The notes beneath the pieces are model-generated. The model made no database searches. It saw nothing but the letters and a program-made list of their open reading frames with translations, and was not told where the DNA came from. Made by a program: the position numbers and the translations under genes. DNA of 64,000 nt from Chryseobacterium sp. YIM B08800. Its GTDB lineage: Bacteria; Bacteroidota; Bacteroidia; Flavobacteriales; Weeksellaceae. The stretch is from the NCBI RefSeq assembly GCF_026163565.1, contig NZ_JAPDKN010000038.1, forward strand, positions 25,488 to 89,487, in the 5' to 3' direction. How positions within the stretch are numbered: the first letter of the stretch is position 1; each line of letters begins with the position of its first letter. Positions 24,001-32,437 of this stretch are shown here, one piece after another.

Positions 24001-26714
24001 AATCAGGAATAGAATCTGATGTGCAGATTGACGGACTTTTTGAAAAGCTCGAAAATTATCAGCAACTTAAAAATCAATTAAACAATCTGCATTACAATGC
24101 ACTTTCTTCGGTTACGAATCTTTATTTTAATGGAAATTCATTTGATATTTCGGCGATTGAGAAAGATTTAAAAACCATTGAAAATGCAAAAGATTTAGCA
24201 CAAAAAATTTCAATTCCAAATTTCCCGGAATGGTTAAAAGATATTTCATCAAAACAAAATAATAGTCAGCACATTTCTGAAGTTCTGGAAACTTTGAAAG
24301 ATTTCCATAATGCAGAAATTCAACTTTTGGAATATGTGGATGAAATTCCAAACGATACAGAACTGCAAACTGTTGTACAAAATATTCATCAGTTGGAAGA
24401 CTGGATCAATTTTAATGTTTTAAAGGAAAAAGCACAAGACTTAAACCTAAACTGGTTTATCAATTTCCTTGAAAAAGGCTGGCTCGATACAGAATCTATT
24501 GAGCTTGAATTTGAAAAAATCATTCATCTGAATTTATTTATTAAAACCATTTACAGCTCGGGAACTTTGAATGGTTTTGATGCGAATATTTACGAATCTC
24601 AGATCCAACAATATAAAAATCTTCACAAAGAATTTACTGAACTGACCAAAAATCAGCTGACGATGAAACTCAGTGATAGAATTCCGAATTTTTCTCAGGA
24701 AGCTGTTCAAAGTTCAGAAATCGGGATTCTGCAAAAAGCAATTAGAAATAAAGGACGTGGTTTGTCGATCAGAAAACTATTTGATCAGATTCCAACTTTA
24801 ATTCCGAGGCTGAAACCTTGTATGTTGATGAGCCCGATTTCGGTAGCTCAGTATTTTGATGTGAATGAAGAGCATTTTGACATTGTGATCTTCGATGAAG
24901 CTTCGCAATTGCCGACTTCTGAAGCAGTAAGTGCTTTGGCGAGAGCAAAACAGGCGATTATTGTTGGAGATCCGAAACAAATGCCACCGACAAGCTTTTT
25001 TGCTTCCCAAAAAGTGGATGAAGAAAATTTTGAATTGGAAGATCTGGAAAGTATTTTGGATGATTGTTTGGCGCTTTCAATTCCTTCAAATTATTTATTA
25101 AGACATTACCGAAGCAAGCATGAAAGTTTGATTTCTTTCTCAAACGCTCATTTTTACGATAATAAACTTCTTACTTTCCCGTCTCCGGATGATTTAAACA
25201 GAAAAGTAACGTTCGAATTTATTGATGGGTTTTACGATAAAGGAAAAACGAGAACCAATAAAAATGAAGCTGAAGCAATCATTGAATACATCAGAATTCA
25301 CCTCGAAAATAAAAATAAAAAATCGATTGGTGTGGTGACTTTCAGCCAGACTCAACAAAGTCTGATTGAAGATTTACTGCAGAAATTATTTCAGGAAAAC
25401 CCGCATTTGGAAGAATTCGCTATCAATTCTGAAGAGCCTATTTTCATTAAAAATCTTGAAAATGTACAGGGCGACGAAAGAGATATTATCCTGTTTTCGA
25501 TTGGTTACGGTCCTGATGAAGACGGTAAAGTTTCGATGAATTTTGGTCCGCTCAACCGTGATGGAGGTTGGAGAAGATTGAATGTTGCCGTAACAAGAGC
25601 GCGTTACGAAATGAAAGTTTTTTCTTCTTTAAAAGGCGACCAAATCGATATGAACAGAACGAGTTCGGAAGGTGTTTTAGGGTTAAAAAACTTTTTGAAT
25701 TTTTCTGAAAAAGGTTTGATTTATCACAATTCAAATCCAACACAGAATCAGCAGAAAGTGATGGTGAATTCGATTGCGAAACATTTGGAGGAAAGCGGTC
25801 TGAAAATAAAAACCAATATTGGAACTTCAGAATATAAAATTGATATCGGTGTGATTGATCCTGAAAATGAAAGCGAATATCTGATGGCGGTTTTGCTGGA
25901 TAGTGAAAATTATTTCAATATCAATACGACCAATGACCGAGAATTGCTTGTTCCGAATGTTTTGAAAGGTTTGGGCTGGAATGTTTTCAGAATCTGGACT
26001 CTGGATTGGATTAAAAACAAAGAAAAAATTATTGAAAAAATTCAGGCTGAAATTGAGAAAATAAAAGTTAAGGTAAAAGAAAAAAAGGAAGAAATCATTG
26101 AACTAAAAACTTCTGAGAAAGTCTACCTGAGTGAAGTTTCGAAAACTGAAATATCTTCGAAAATGATTCCTTATGTTGCAGCAGAATTGAGTCCGGAAAT
26201 TAATGCCAACTCAGAATCGATTTATCTTTTTGAAAATAAATCCGTTCTTCTAAATCAGATTAAAACGATTATTGATACCGAATCACCGATTAGTCAGAAT
26301 GCTTTATTCAGGAAGATCCTTAAGCTTTGGAATACTTCAAGAGCAGGTACAAAAATGAACAACTATCTTTTGGAAACTTTGAATTCTATCCCGAATTTAC
26401 AAACCACAGAAAGTTATCAGAAATTTTACTGGAGCGAAAATTTACAGCCTCAAAATCTTGATGTTTACCGAGACAATTCTGTAGAAAAAAGACTGATTGA
26501 TGAGATTGCTCCTGAAGAAATTTCGGTTGCTATTATGGAATTGATGCATTCGAGTTTGAGTTTAAATAAAGATGAATTGATTCGTGCGGTTTGTAAAACT
26601 TTTGGTTTTGCAAAAGTGGGTTCTCAGATTGATGCAGTGGTGAAATTTTGTGTGGAAGATTTGATTGGAAAAGTTTTTTTAAAAGAAGTTGATGGGAGGA
26701 TTGTTTTTAAGTAA
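21021..26714 (+). CDS. Transglutaminase-like / DUF4011 / SF1 helicase / Vsr-like nuclease protein (defence candidate)
   Basis: This single 1,897-residue protein is soluble with no signal peptide. Residues about 150-270 look like a transglutaminase-type domain with C220 (FGNCIDIS), H246 (EGHAFVG) and D254/D255. A DUF4011 block begins near residue 377 (KVWERKLLDLSLRNNLLNLR). The SF1 helicase has Walker A at 684-691 (GPPGTGKS), Walker B D1292-E1293 (FDEASQLP), GDPKQMPP, then QGDERDI and NVAVTRAR. A Vsr-like nuclease segment follows (about 1600-1660, D1608, ending GWNVFRIWTLDW). The tail resembles DUF3320. I recall the DUF4011-helicase-Vsr architecture (Hhe) being reported as anti-phage. No partner gene is required by the sequence. 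Confidence 0.85.
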   Translation: MEQIIPFELQIQHNPYFNYTFCLNQYPFLQSIAFREVSEDFENLNLQITSSLGLFEKYDIYIDKIRQNALYKISLFNFVFNNALLKRLTEKDLDQIKIQVFKDGESIYEKSFSIEVLPMDYFGGLQSYPQLLASYVLSNNTSLYKIKADAIDILARNKLTPSFEGYQHKSKERVLQMVSAIYKSIQNLELIYSAMPPSFEKNGQRIRLIDTVLETKFGNCIDISLLFAACLEAIDLNPLIVVTEGHAFVGVWLDDHRFDGMVNFDQAAISKRIASGIKEIALIESTNLCKGSNISFKDAMNSAETQLMDSSKFLLSLDIKNARSAGVSPLPLLKNENNLTEDLKPVQNSAKFDQYFDLGTQYDDLELTDFSNLTKQKVWERKLLDLSLRNNLLNLRFTKSMLQLVDSKINVLEDSLADGKSFTILPDNNQTILRKYNLYGEPLHQSQPLFKLAEDEFKYNRLLTYYHQNDLDNILTNLYRSAKLAEEENGKSTLYLGIGLLKWFEPKNKEVPRLAPILLIPVELLRRSVNSKFTLRSREEETMINITLLEYLKQEFKLNINSLENLPMDESGVDVPKVLAIIRNAVLNLEGWDVLEQLVLGIFSFNKLILWQDISKYSEEIQKSSIVKSLIDGKLTGTLESVENDAQSLENISASELVLPISTDNSQLNAVKNANLNKSFILHGPPGTGKSQTITNIIADALANDKKVLFVAAKKAALDVVHHRLENIGLGAFCLELHSNKSKKSDVLKQFERTLEVPKYKINADYHEEAKRLDERRKELGKYVNELHKKFPIGWSLFDTIAFLETNHVQPDERFHINFPLESADVFNWNQWKDWLIPFASIVQKIGQPSLHALRPIKTSSHQFENKNLILSAISQFNEKKNSAEQVKSQFKLDEVSNSDSIEILEYLKENPVKAGLVDLVFNEGQLNLFKNWMTQQTQFQQIENQITSSFNSSILNVDFASLKLLWNQAKHTWFIPKWFKQRKVKQQLNGYAKSGIESDVQIDGLFEKLENYQQLKNQLNNLHYNALSSVTNLYFNGNSFDISAIEKDLKTIENAKDLAQKISIPNFPEWLKDISSKQNNSQHISEVLETLKDFHNAEIQLLEYVDEIPNDTELQTVVQNIHQLEDWINFNVLKEKAQDLNLNWFINFLEKGWLDTESIELEFEKIIHLNLFIKTIYSSGTLNGFDANIYESQIQQYKNLHKEFTELTKNQLTMKLSDRIPNFSQEAVQSSEIGILQKAIRNKGRGLSIRKLFDQIPTLIPRLKPCMLMSPISVAQYFDVNEEHFDIVIFDEASQLPTSEAVSALARAKQAIIVGDPKQMPPTSFFASQKVDEENFELEDLESILDDCLALSIPSNYLLRHYRSKHESLISFSNAHFYDNKLLTFPSPDDLNRKVTFEFIDGFYDKGKTRTNKNEAEAIIEYIRIHLENKNKKSIGVVTFSQTQQSLIEDLLQKLFQENPHLEEFAINSEEPIFIKNLENVQGDERDIILFSIGYGPDEDGKVSMNFGPLNRDGGWRRLNVAVTRARYEMKVFSSLKGDQIDMNRTSSEGVLGLKNFLNFSEKGLIYHNSNPTQNQQKVMVNSIAKHLEESGLKIKTNIGTSEYKIDIGVIDPENESEYLMAVLLDSENYFNINTTNDRELLVPNVLKGLGWNVFRIWTLDWIKNKEKIIEKIQAEIEKIKVKVKEKKEEIIELKTSEKVYLSEVSKTEISSKMIPYVAAELSPEINANSESIYLFENKSVLLNQIKTIIDTESPISQNALFRKILKLWNTSRAGTKMNNYLLETLNSIPNLQTTESYQKFYWSENLQPQNLDVYRDNSVEKRLIDEIAPEEISVAIMELMHSSLSLNKDELIRAVCKTFGFAKVGSQIDAVVKFCVEDLIGKVFLKEVDGRIVFK

Positions 26715-26732
26715 AGAATAAATAAAAATATA

Positions 26733-27179
26733 ATGCAAAAAGAATTATTAGTAGAAGCTATTATTTTATTTAACAAAACAGCCAAAGAACTGATTGAACT
26801 TTTAGCAGAAAAATATAATCTAGATCTAAACTCTTCTACACCATTTACAAAACTCTTAACAAGAAGTAATGATTTGTGGCGTGGAAATGTAAATAAAGAA
26901 TGGAAGTATTGGTTTCACGGAGGGCATTGCGAGTTTGAAAATATCAACTCTAAACAGTACCTTCATGTAAATATTACGAGATGTATTTATGAGGTAATCG
27001 ACTATTTTTATCTGTATAAATTTGTACAAACAACAGAATCTTTAAAGCATATTTTAAAAATTTTCACTTCAGAAAAAATGTTCTATGAAACAATTGATAA
27101 ATTATTTGAGGATGGAATTTTAGTAAACCTTGAAGAACTCCCCTCAAAAATGTTAGTGTTAAATGATAAACCTGTTTAA
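26733..27179 (+). CDS. DUF6896-like small protein
   Basis: The 148-residue cytoplasmic protein follows the helicase gene by 18 bp on the same strand. It contains WKYWFHGGHCEFEN, which fits the conserved H-G-x-x-C-x-F core I associate with DUF6896, within a mostly helical protein. No catalytic function is evident. Close spacing allows co-transcription with the helicase, so it could be an accessory factor, but this is inference. Confidence 0.55.
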   Translation: MQKELLVEAIILFNKTAKELIELLAEKYNLDLNSSTPFTKLLTRSNDLWRGNVNKEWKYWFHGGHCEFENINSKQYLHVNITRCIYEVIDYFYLYKFVQTTESLKHILKIFTSEKMFYETIDKLFEDGILVNLEELPSKMLVLNDKPV

Positions 27180-27208
27180 GTATTGATCTTTATAAAAGAA
27201 ACTAAATC

Positions 27209-27616
27209 ATGAAAAAAATAATAGTTTTGATTTTCGTTTTCTTCTCAGTATTTATTTTTTCTCAGGAAACTCATTTTATAGATATTGAAGAATCAAAATG
27301 TCTTGACAAAAAAGAAATTTCGAATGCTCAAATGTTAGAATGCAGTATAAAAGCTGGACAATCTTGGGACAAAGAACTGAATAAATATTACAATCTTCTT
27401 GCATCCAAACTTCCAAAAGACGCTTTTGAAATCCTGAAAACGTCTCAAAAAGAATGGATTATTTACCGGGATAAAGAATTCAAATTTATTTCTAAACTTT
27501 ATTATGAAGTAAAAGAGGGAACAATGTGGTACATCATCGCCGAAAATAAGAAAAAGGAAATTGTAAAAAGCAGAACACTCGAATTGCAGATGTTTTTGGA
27601 AGATTTAGAGTATTAA
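27209..27616 (+). CDS. LprI/DUF1311-like secreted small protein
   Basis: The 135-residue protein has a signal peptide ending FIFSQ. Its mature part has cysteines in DIEESKCLDK and MLECSIKAG, and the block WDKELNKYYNLLASKLP...LKTSQKEWIIYRDKE, which is the DUF1311 (lysozyme-inhibitor LprI) pattern. The family is found in small periplasmic proteins. Whether it inhibits lysozyme here is unknown. Confidence 0.72.
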   Translation: MKKIIVLIFVFFSVFIFSQETHFIDIEESKCLDKKEISNAQMLECSIKAGQSWDKELNKYYNLLASKLPKDAFEILKTSQKEWIIYRDKEFKFISKLYYEVKEGTMWYIIAENKKKEIVKSRTLELQMFLEDLEY

Positions 27617-27652
27617 TTTCAATTGATTTTGATAATAAAAAAACAATTTATT

Positions 27653-27775
27653 GTGAGAAAAACCTACTATCTATTTTTCTTTTTGCTTTCAATACATTCA
27701 TTTTCCCAACATAAAATCTCTGGAGTTTATCAAAACGAATTGGGTGAAAAACAAATTTACTATTATGGAAATTGA
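27653..27775 (+). pseudogene. 5' remnant of a secreted-protein gene, overlapped by the HNH gene
   Basis: From the GTG at 27653 a 40-codon frame reads a good signal peptide (MRKTYYLFFFLLSIHSFSQ) followed by only 21 mature residues, including GVYQNELGEKQIYYYGN, then a stop. The reading is typical of the first part of a secreted protein and is too short to be functional. The HNH gene begins inside it, at 27765. It looks like a gene whose 3' part was replaced by an insertion or recombination event. Confidence 0.55.
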
Positions 27776-28547
27776 TGTAAAACTAAAGAATCTACGCGTT
27801 CAATTAAGACGTAACTCAAAGAATATTATCAATGATGTTATAAATCGTAATGTTTCGAGAAGTCGAGACAACATTAAATTTAAAAAAGAAATATGTGTTT
27901 TTTGTGGGACAATATTAAATTTAACTAAAGAACATGTAATTCCACGTTGGGTATTTGAAAACTGTACTAAGAAATTCTTTATAACCAACATGAATGGCAT
28001 TGAACAGACTTATAATAAAACAACTATTCCAGCTTGTGCAAATTGCAATAATAATCTATTAGCTAACATAGAAAATGAAATTAATTCCATTCTAACTAAT
28101 ACTAATTTAGCTGATTCATTTTATAGTTTAGAACAAATACAAAACATAATTCGCTGGCTAGAAATTATTGAATATAAATTCCAACTTTTAGAGTTTAGAA
28201 GAATCTTTAAGAAAGCAAAATCAGCTGAATTTATTGAATTTTTAAAAGATATTCCTCTAGCAATAATGAGAGAAGAAATCGAATTTTCTCCTGTAAAAGC
28301 AATTACTCAACTGAGAAATGCACAAAAAAGAGTTACTATAAAATCTAAAATTAAGAACTTAAATTCTTTAGTAATTTTTAAAACTAAAAATAAAAGTTTT
28401 CATTTTTTCCATAATATAAATGATTTTATTTTTATTGAATTGCCAAAATTTGAGGTTGCGCTATTTTATTTTTATTCACTTAATTTTGAAAATATTGAAC
28501 AAGCGAAGAATGAGGCAACAAAAATAATTGCAAAAGTTTACAACTAA
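27765..28547 (+). CDS. HNH-type endonuclease-like protein
   Basis: From the ATG at 27765 the protein has 260 residues. Zinc-binding pairs are C44-x2-C47 (CVFC) and C91-x2-C94 (CANC), and between them lies KEHVIPRW with H57, which matches the first part of an HNH/beta-beta-alpha-metal nuclease core. The remaining 150 residues are lysine-rich and unassigned. The gene is more AT-rich than most neighbours and starts inside a truncated gene, both signs of acquisition. A GTG at 27744 is an alternative start. Confidence 0.65.
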   Translation: MEIDVKLKNLRVQLRRNSKNIINDVINRNVSRSRDNIKFKKEICVFCGTILNLTKEHVIPRWVFENCTKKFFITNMNGIEQTYNKTTIPACANCNNNLLANIENEINSILTNTNLADSFYSLEQIQNIIRWLEIIEYKFQLLEFRRIFKKAKSAEFIEFLKDIPLAIMREEIEFSPVKAITQLRNAQKRVTIKSKIKNLNSLVIFKTKNKSFHFFHNINDFIFIELPKFEVALFYFYSLNFENIEQAKNEATKIIAKVYN

Positions 28548-28578
28548 TCTTTTAAACAATCTAATAAATCAGTCAAAT

Positions 28579-28842
28579 ATGCCCGACAAAACAGAAAAAG
28601 CAAGACGCAAACAAATCCAAAGAGAATTACAGGAAAAAGCACGAATTAAATTCGAACAAAGCCTTCCGACTTCCCGCGAACTCTTTCAAAATTTGTTTGA
28701 TTTTTTGGATGAAAAACTCAAGAAAAATCATTGTGATGACAGTTTAAAATTAACAAAACAATTCCTAGAATCCTGCAAAATTCAGAACATAGAAGTAGTT
28801 ATAAATTGGTTAAAAGAAAACGGTGGTTTTTGCGACTGTTAA
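28579..28842 (+). CDS. DUF2695-like small protein
   Basis: From the ATG at 28579 the protein has 87 residues. The N-terminus is charged (KTEKARRKQIQRELQEKAR). The core, LFDFLDEKLKKNHCDDSLKLTKQFLE, ends with NGGFCDC, which fits the DUF2695 pattern with conserved cysteines. The function is unknown. The longer frame from 28528 overlaps the HNH gene and is not favoured. Confidence 0.65.
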   Translation: MPDKTEKARRKQIQRELQEKARIKFEQSLPTSRELFQNLFDFLDEKLKKNHCDDSLKLTKQFLESCKIQNIEVVINWLKENGGFCDC

Positions 28843-28919
28843 GTGCTTTATAATGTCGAGGAACTCTTTGAAGAATAAATTTAAGTAATACAAAAAAACA
28901 AATGTCATCTGTAATAAAA

Positions 28920-30008
28920 ATGAAGAAGATTATAAGCATTGTTGTATTGCTGTTTAGCATCGTACAACTTTGCGCACAAGTTCCTGATTTAGAAAAGGCA
29001 AAACGAAAATATTTTCAAGCCAATGTAATCAGCTATAAAACCACCGCTTATTATCCTAATCCTGAAACGGGTGCAACTTCTGCTTTCAGTGTTTTATACA
29101 CAGTTTATAAACCTCAAAATAAAGATTTTGAATTCTACAGCAAGAACGAAACTTCGGAAGAATTTTACAAAAACAATTTTTATTACGAAGTCAATCACGC
29201 CGAAAAAACCATATACGAATACGAAAATAAAGAAAATCAAAACGTTGCAATTACATCTTCCCGGCTCAGACAATTTGGACCAACCACATTGCTAAAACAG
29301 AAATGGAGCTTTATTGATGAAACCCAAATCGACGGGAAAATTCACAGTCATTATTCAAATATTGAGAGCATCAGTCATTACGAAGGAAAAGAAATAAAAG
29401 TAGAATTTCACATTTATATTTCAGGAAATTTTACGATTTCAAAATTTGAAAGAAAAAGTTTTGTCGATGGGAAATTGGGACAAACTGTAACCTATTTATT
29501 TAGTAATTATATTTTCCTTGATAAAACAACCAATTTTAAAGTACTTCTTCCTAAAAATTACGCTTTAAAATATTACGAAAGACAAGATTCTTTACAACCT
29601 TTAGCAAAAAACACTGTAGTTCAACCTTTTGAAGCAATCGATATTAACGGTCATGAATTTTCTTTCAATCAAAAAAAAGAAAAGCAAACTCTTCTACTCT
29701 TTTCTTCGACCAATTGTGGCTATTCAAAAATGATTTCTGATTATGTTCTAAATTCAGGTTTTAATTTAAATCCAAAAATTGAACTCGTTAATATCTTCGG
29801 TTCAGATTCTAAAGTAAATGTAAAGAAATACTTCGTCAATAAAGAAGTCAGATTTACTATAATTTCCGACCGAAAAGACCTTGAAAAACAATTTGGAATT
29901 AATGGTTATCCCATTCTTTATTTAATCGATGAGAATGGGATTATTACCGAAACATTGGATGGTTCATCACAAGTTTTATTATTTCTGAAAAGCCTAATTA
30001 TCAAATAA
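28920..30008 (+). CDS. Secreted thioredoxin-like protein with a single active-site cysteine
   Basis: From the ATG at 28920 the protein has 362 residues with a signal peptide ending LCAQ. Residues about 20-230 form a beta-rich domain similar to lipoprotein-carrier-like sensors. Residues about 235-362 form a TlpA-type thioredoxin fold (FEAIDINGHEFSF, then LLLFSSTNCGYSKM). The active site reads C-G-Y-S rather than CxxC, so the resolving cysteine is missing and normal disulfide reduction is unlikely. A monothiol, peroxiredoxin-like or structural role is possible. Confidence 0.75.
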   Translation: MKKIISIVVLLFSIVQLCAQVPDLEKAKRKYFQANVISYKTTAYYPNPETGATSAFSVLYTVYKPQNKDFEFYSKNETSEEFYKNNFYYEVNHAEKTIYEYENKENQNVAITSSRLRQFGPTTLLKQKWSFIDETQIDGKIHSHYSNIESISHYEGKEIKVEFHIYISGNFTISKFERKSFVDGKLGQTVTYLFSNYIFLDKTTNFKVLLPKNYALKYYERQDSLQPLAKNTVVQPFEAIDINGHEFSFNQKKEKQTLLLFSSTNCGYSKMISDYVLNSGFNLNPKIELVNIFGSDSKVNVKKYFVNKEVRFTIISDRKDLEKQFGINGYPILYLIDENGIITETLDGSSQVLLFLKSLIIK

Positions 30009-30042
30009 ATGAACTAAATTATTATTCTAAATTTCTCTAACA

Positions 30043-30753
30043 ATGAACAATATCTACGAACCAAAATTTGTAAAACAGCTATTCAATCAAATGTCTGGTT
30101 CGTATGAAAGGATGAACTACATTACTTCGTTTGGCTTTTCAATTCGGTGGAGAAAACAATTTTTAAACAAACTGGGGAAATCTGATGAAAATTTAAATGT
30201 AATTGATCTGCTTTCCGGATTAGGTGAAAACTGGACTTATCTAAAACAAAATTTCCCCAACTCTAGTTTTTCGGCTTTAGATTTTTCTGAAGAAATGATT
30301 TCACAATCAAAAAACAAAGGAAATAAAGTCTTTAAAAATCAACTGAATCTTCTTTGTGAAGATATTTTACAGAGTAATTTAGAAACAAATTCTTTCGATA
30401 TCATTTCCTGTGCTTATGGTTTGAAAACGTTTAACGAAGAGCAATTGGAAGTTTTAGCAAAAGAAATTTCCAGAATTCTTAAACCGAATGGTAAATTTAG
30501 TTTTGTAGAAGTTTCAAAACCTAAAAACAAGTTTTTGTATTATCCTTACAAACTGTATTTAAGTAAGATCATTCCTATTTTGGGTAAATTATTTTTAGGA
30601 AATCCGAGTGACTATAAAATGCTTTGGATCTACACTGAGAATTTTGGAAACTGCGACGGTGTAAAAGAAATATTTAGCAAATATAATCTGAATGTAAACT
30701 CAGAAAATTATTTCTACGGTTGCGCAACCGGAATTTACGGTACAAAATTATAA
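30043..30753 (+). CDS. Class I SAM-dependent methyltransferase, UbiE-like
   Basis: The 236-residue protein has an N-terminal segment typical of the UbiE/MenG group (FNQMSGSYERMNYITSFGFSIRWRKQFL). The SAM motif I is degenerate but recognisable, NVIDLLSGLGENWTYL, with LDFSEEMI for motif II and a late ILKPNGKFSFVEVSKP. The C-terminus, YFYGCATGIYGTK, is also UbiE-like. It could methylate a quinone or another small molecule. Its accessory context makes a housekeeping MenG role less likely. Confidence 0.78.
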   Translation: MNNIYEPKFVKQLFNQMSGSYERMNYITSFGFSIRWRKQFLNKLGKSDENLNVIDLLSGLGENWTYLKQNFPNSSFSALDFSEEMISQSKNKGNKVFKNQLNLLCEDILQSNLETNSFDIISCAYGLKTFNEEQLEVLAKEISRILKPNGKFSFVEVSKPKNKFLYYPYKLYLSKIIPILGKLFLGNPSDYKMLWIYTENFGNCDGVKEIFSKYNLNVNSENYFYGCATGIYGTKL

Positions 30754-30829
30754 TCCCATAAATTTAATAATCACAAATACGAGAAAAGTAAATCTATTTT
30801 TCTTACCTTAGTTTTACAAATAATCATCG

Positions 30830-31132
30830 ATGAAATCATTTCTATATCTTATTTTTTTGTTTGCCTCTCACTTCATTTTTGCTCAAAATGAAAAACTCAA
30901 ACAAGATTCAACAAATATTCAGAATAATTTTTCTAAAAATATGATTGCGAATATTGATAAAAAAAACTCATCAGATAAAAAATCAAACACCGAAAAATCT
31001 AAAATCGCACAAAATATTAATATCGTGCAGGAAATTAATACGGTATTAAATTATAGAGTTAACCGAATTTGGCGGGAAGATTTGTACTGTCTGGTTTGTA
31101 TGAAAAATTACAATTCGGAACGAGTTGCATAA
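30830..31132 (+). CDS. Small secreted hypothetical protein
   Basis: The 100-residue protein has a convincing signal peptide ending FIFAQ and a lysine, serine and asparagine-rich mature part (NIDKKNSSDKKSNTEKSK). It ends VNRIWREDLYCLVCMKNYNSERVA. I recognise no family. The last 30 residues are less like a natural C-terminus, and the next 360 bp look degenerate, so it may be truncated. Confidence 0.45.
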   Translation: MKSFLYLIFLFASHFIFAQNEKLKQDSTNIQNNFSKNMIANIDKKNSSDKKSNTEKSKIAQNINIVQEINTVLNYRVNRIWREDLYCLVCMKNYNSERVA

Positions 31133-31189
31133 ATAGTGAATAACAAACAATTTTCGTTAAAAGATAATAACTAAAATATGCCATGTTTA

Positions 31190-31361
31190 AAAAATTCACT
31201 AAGAACGTGTTTAAATTTTTATTAAATGTTTTTCTATTTCCTTTTGTCTTAATTTTGACTACGTCGAAATAGCATTCATCGACTGAAAGGAGATAATCTT
31301 CGATTTCTAAATTAAAATAAACTTTGTTTATTCTAATTTTAACATTAAGGCATTTATTGAT
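31190..31361 (-). other. Coding-like degenerate stretch in a gene-free gap
   Basis: The 362-bp gap between 31132 and 31495 has no complete gene. On the minus strand one open frame reads IEDYLLSVDECYFDVVKIK and continues KTKGNRKTFNKNLNTF, which looks like protein but lacks a start codon and has a stop just upstream. It may be a remnant of a gene or of an insertion sequence end. I recall similar strings in related genomes but cannot verify them. Confidence 0.3.
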
Positions 31362-31494
31362 TTAAGCAGAAAATGATTAAGAAATCAACACGTTGATTTT
31401 GTATTAAGTTTTTTAAGGCGATAATCTTAATTTCTTAATGTTAAAAATAAATATCAAATTTAAACAGCCTCTAAATTATGATAAAATTTAGCTC

Positions 31495-32328
31495 ATGAAA
31501 TTATATTTAAATATCCTTTTCATTTTATGTTCCGTTTTACTTTCTGCTCAAAATAAAGAATTTATTTATGAGTATCAATTCATTCCTGATTCTACAAACC
31601 AGAAAAGTATAAATACCGAAATCATGATTCTGAATATCGGTAATAAAAAGTCTCATTACTACAGTTTAGACAAATACATTTCAGATTCTACACTAATTGC
31701 CGACTCCAAAAAAGGGTTGATGACAATGCCACCAAACAAGCAAATGATTAACGAAATCATTTACAAAGTTCCTGCTGAAAGGAAAGTTACATTTGAAACG
31801 AAAGTTGCATATTCGAGATACAATGTCAATCAAAATGTAAATTTGAAATGGAATCTGATCAATGAATTTGACGAAATATTAAATCATAAAGTTCAAAAAG
31901 CCACCACCAAATTTGGCGGAAGAACTTGGACGGCATGGTTTGCAAAAGACATCCCGATTCAGGATGGGCCTTATAAATTTTATGGTTTGCCCGGATTAAT
32001 TCTTAAAATTGAAGATAAAAGTTTAAGTCACAGATTCTTATTGAAAGGCATTAAAAATAAAGCATCACTTTTTGAATACCCAGATCGTAAAGATTATTCT
32101 GGTGAAGCAAAAGTAGATTTCAAAGATTATGTAAAAGCATTTCTTCAAAACAGACTGGATCCTACGGCACAACTGATTGGTAAAATTCCTGATCAGACCG
32201 ATTCTGAAGGAAATTTCAAAACAGGCGAACAAATCATCCGTGAACAGAAAAAACTTATGCTTGAACACATCAGCAAAGACAATAATATTATAGAGATTGA
32301 TATTTTGAAAAACAAGTCAAAAAAATAG
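31495..32328 (+). CDS. GLPGLI-family secreted protein
   Basis: The 277-residue protein has a signal peptide ending LLSAQ and the diagnostic block GPYKFYGLPGLILKIED near residue 160. GLPGLI proteins are Bacteroidota-specific secreted or periplasmic proteins often near TonB-dependent receptors. Their function is not established. The lysine-rich tail, ILKNKSKK, ends the protein. The gene stops 66 bp before a bidirectional terminator. Confidence 0.88.
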   Translation: MKLYLNILFILCSVLLSAQNKEFIYEYQFIPDSTNQKSINTEIMILNIGNKKSHYYSLDKYISDSTLIADSKKGLMTMPPNKQMINEIIYKVPAERKVTFETKVAYSRYNVNQNVNLKWNLINEFDEILNHKVQKATTKFGGRTWTAWFAKDIPIQDGPYKFYGLPGLILKIEDKSLSHRFLLKGIKNKASLFEYPDRKDYSGEAKVDFKDYVKAFLQNRLDPTAQLIGKIPDQTDSEGNFKTGEQIIREQKKLMLEHISKDNNIIEIDILKNKSKK

Positions 32329-32394
32329 TATTCATGTCTATTTTAATACTTTATTTTTTTTAACTCAACCTTAAAAAAATCGTAGAATATTACT

Positions 32395-32426
32395 AAAAAA
32401 GCACTTCCAAGACGAAAGTGCTTTTC
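32395..32426. terminator. Bidirectional terminator
   Basis: AAAAGCACTT (32397-32406) pairs with AAGTGCTTTT (32416-32425) around a 9-nt loop, with A-rich and T-rich flanks. It lies between the convergent GLPGLI and GNAT-nitrilase genes. Confidence 0.85.
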
Positions 32427-32437
32427 TTTAATAAAAT

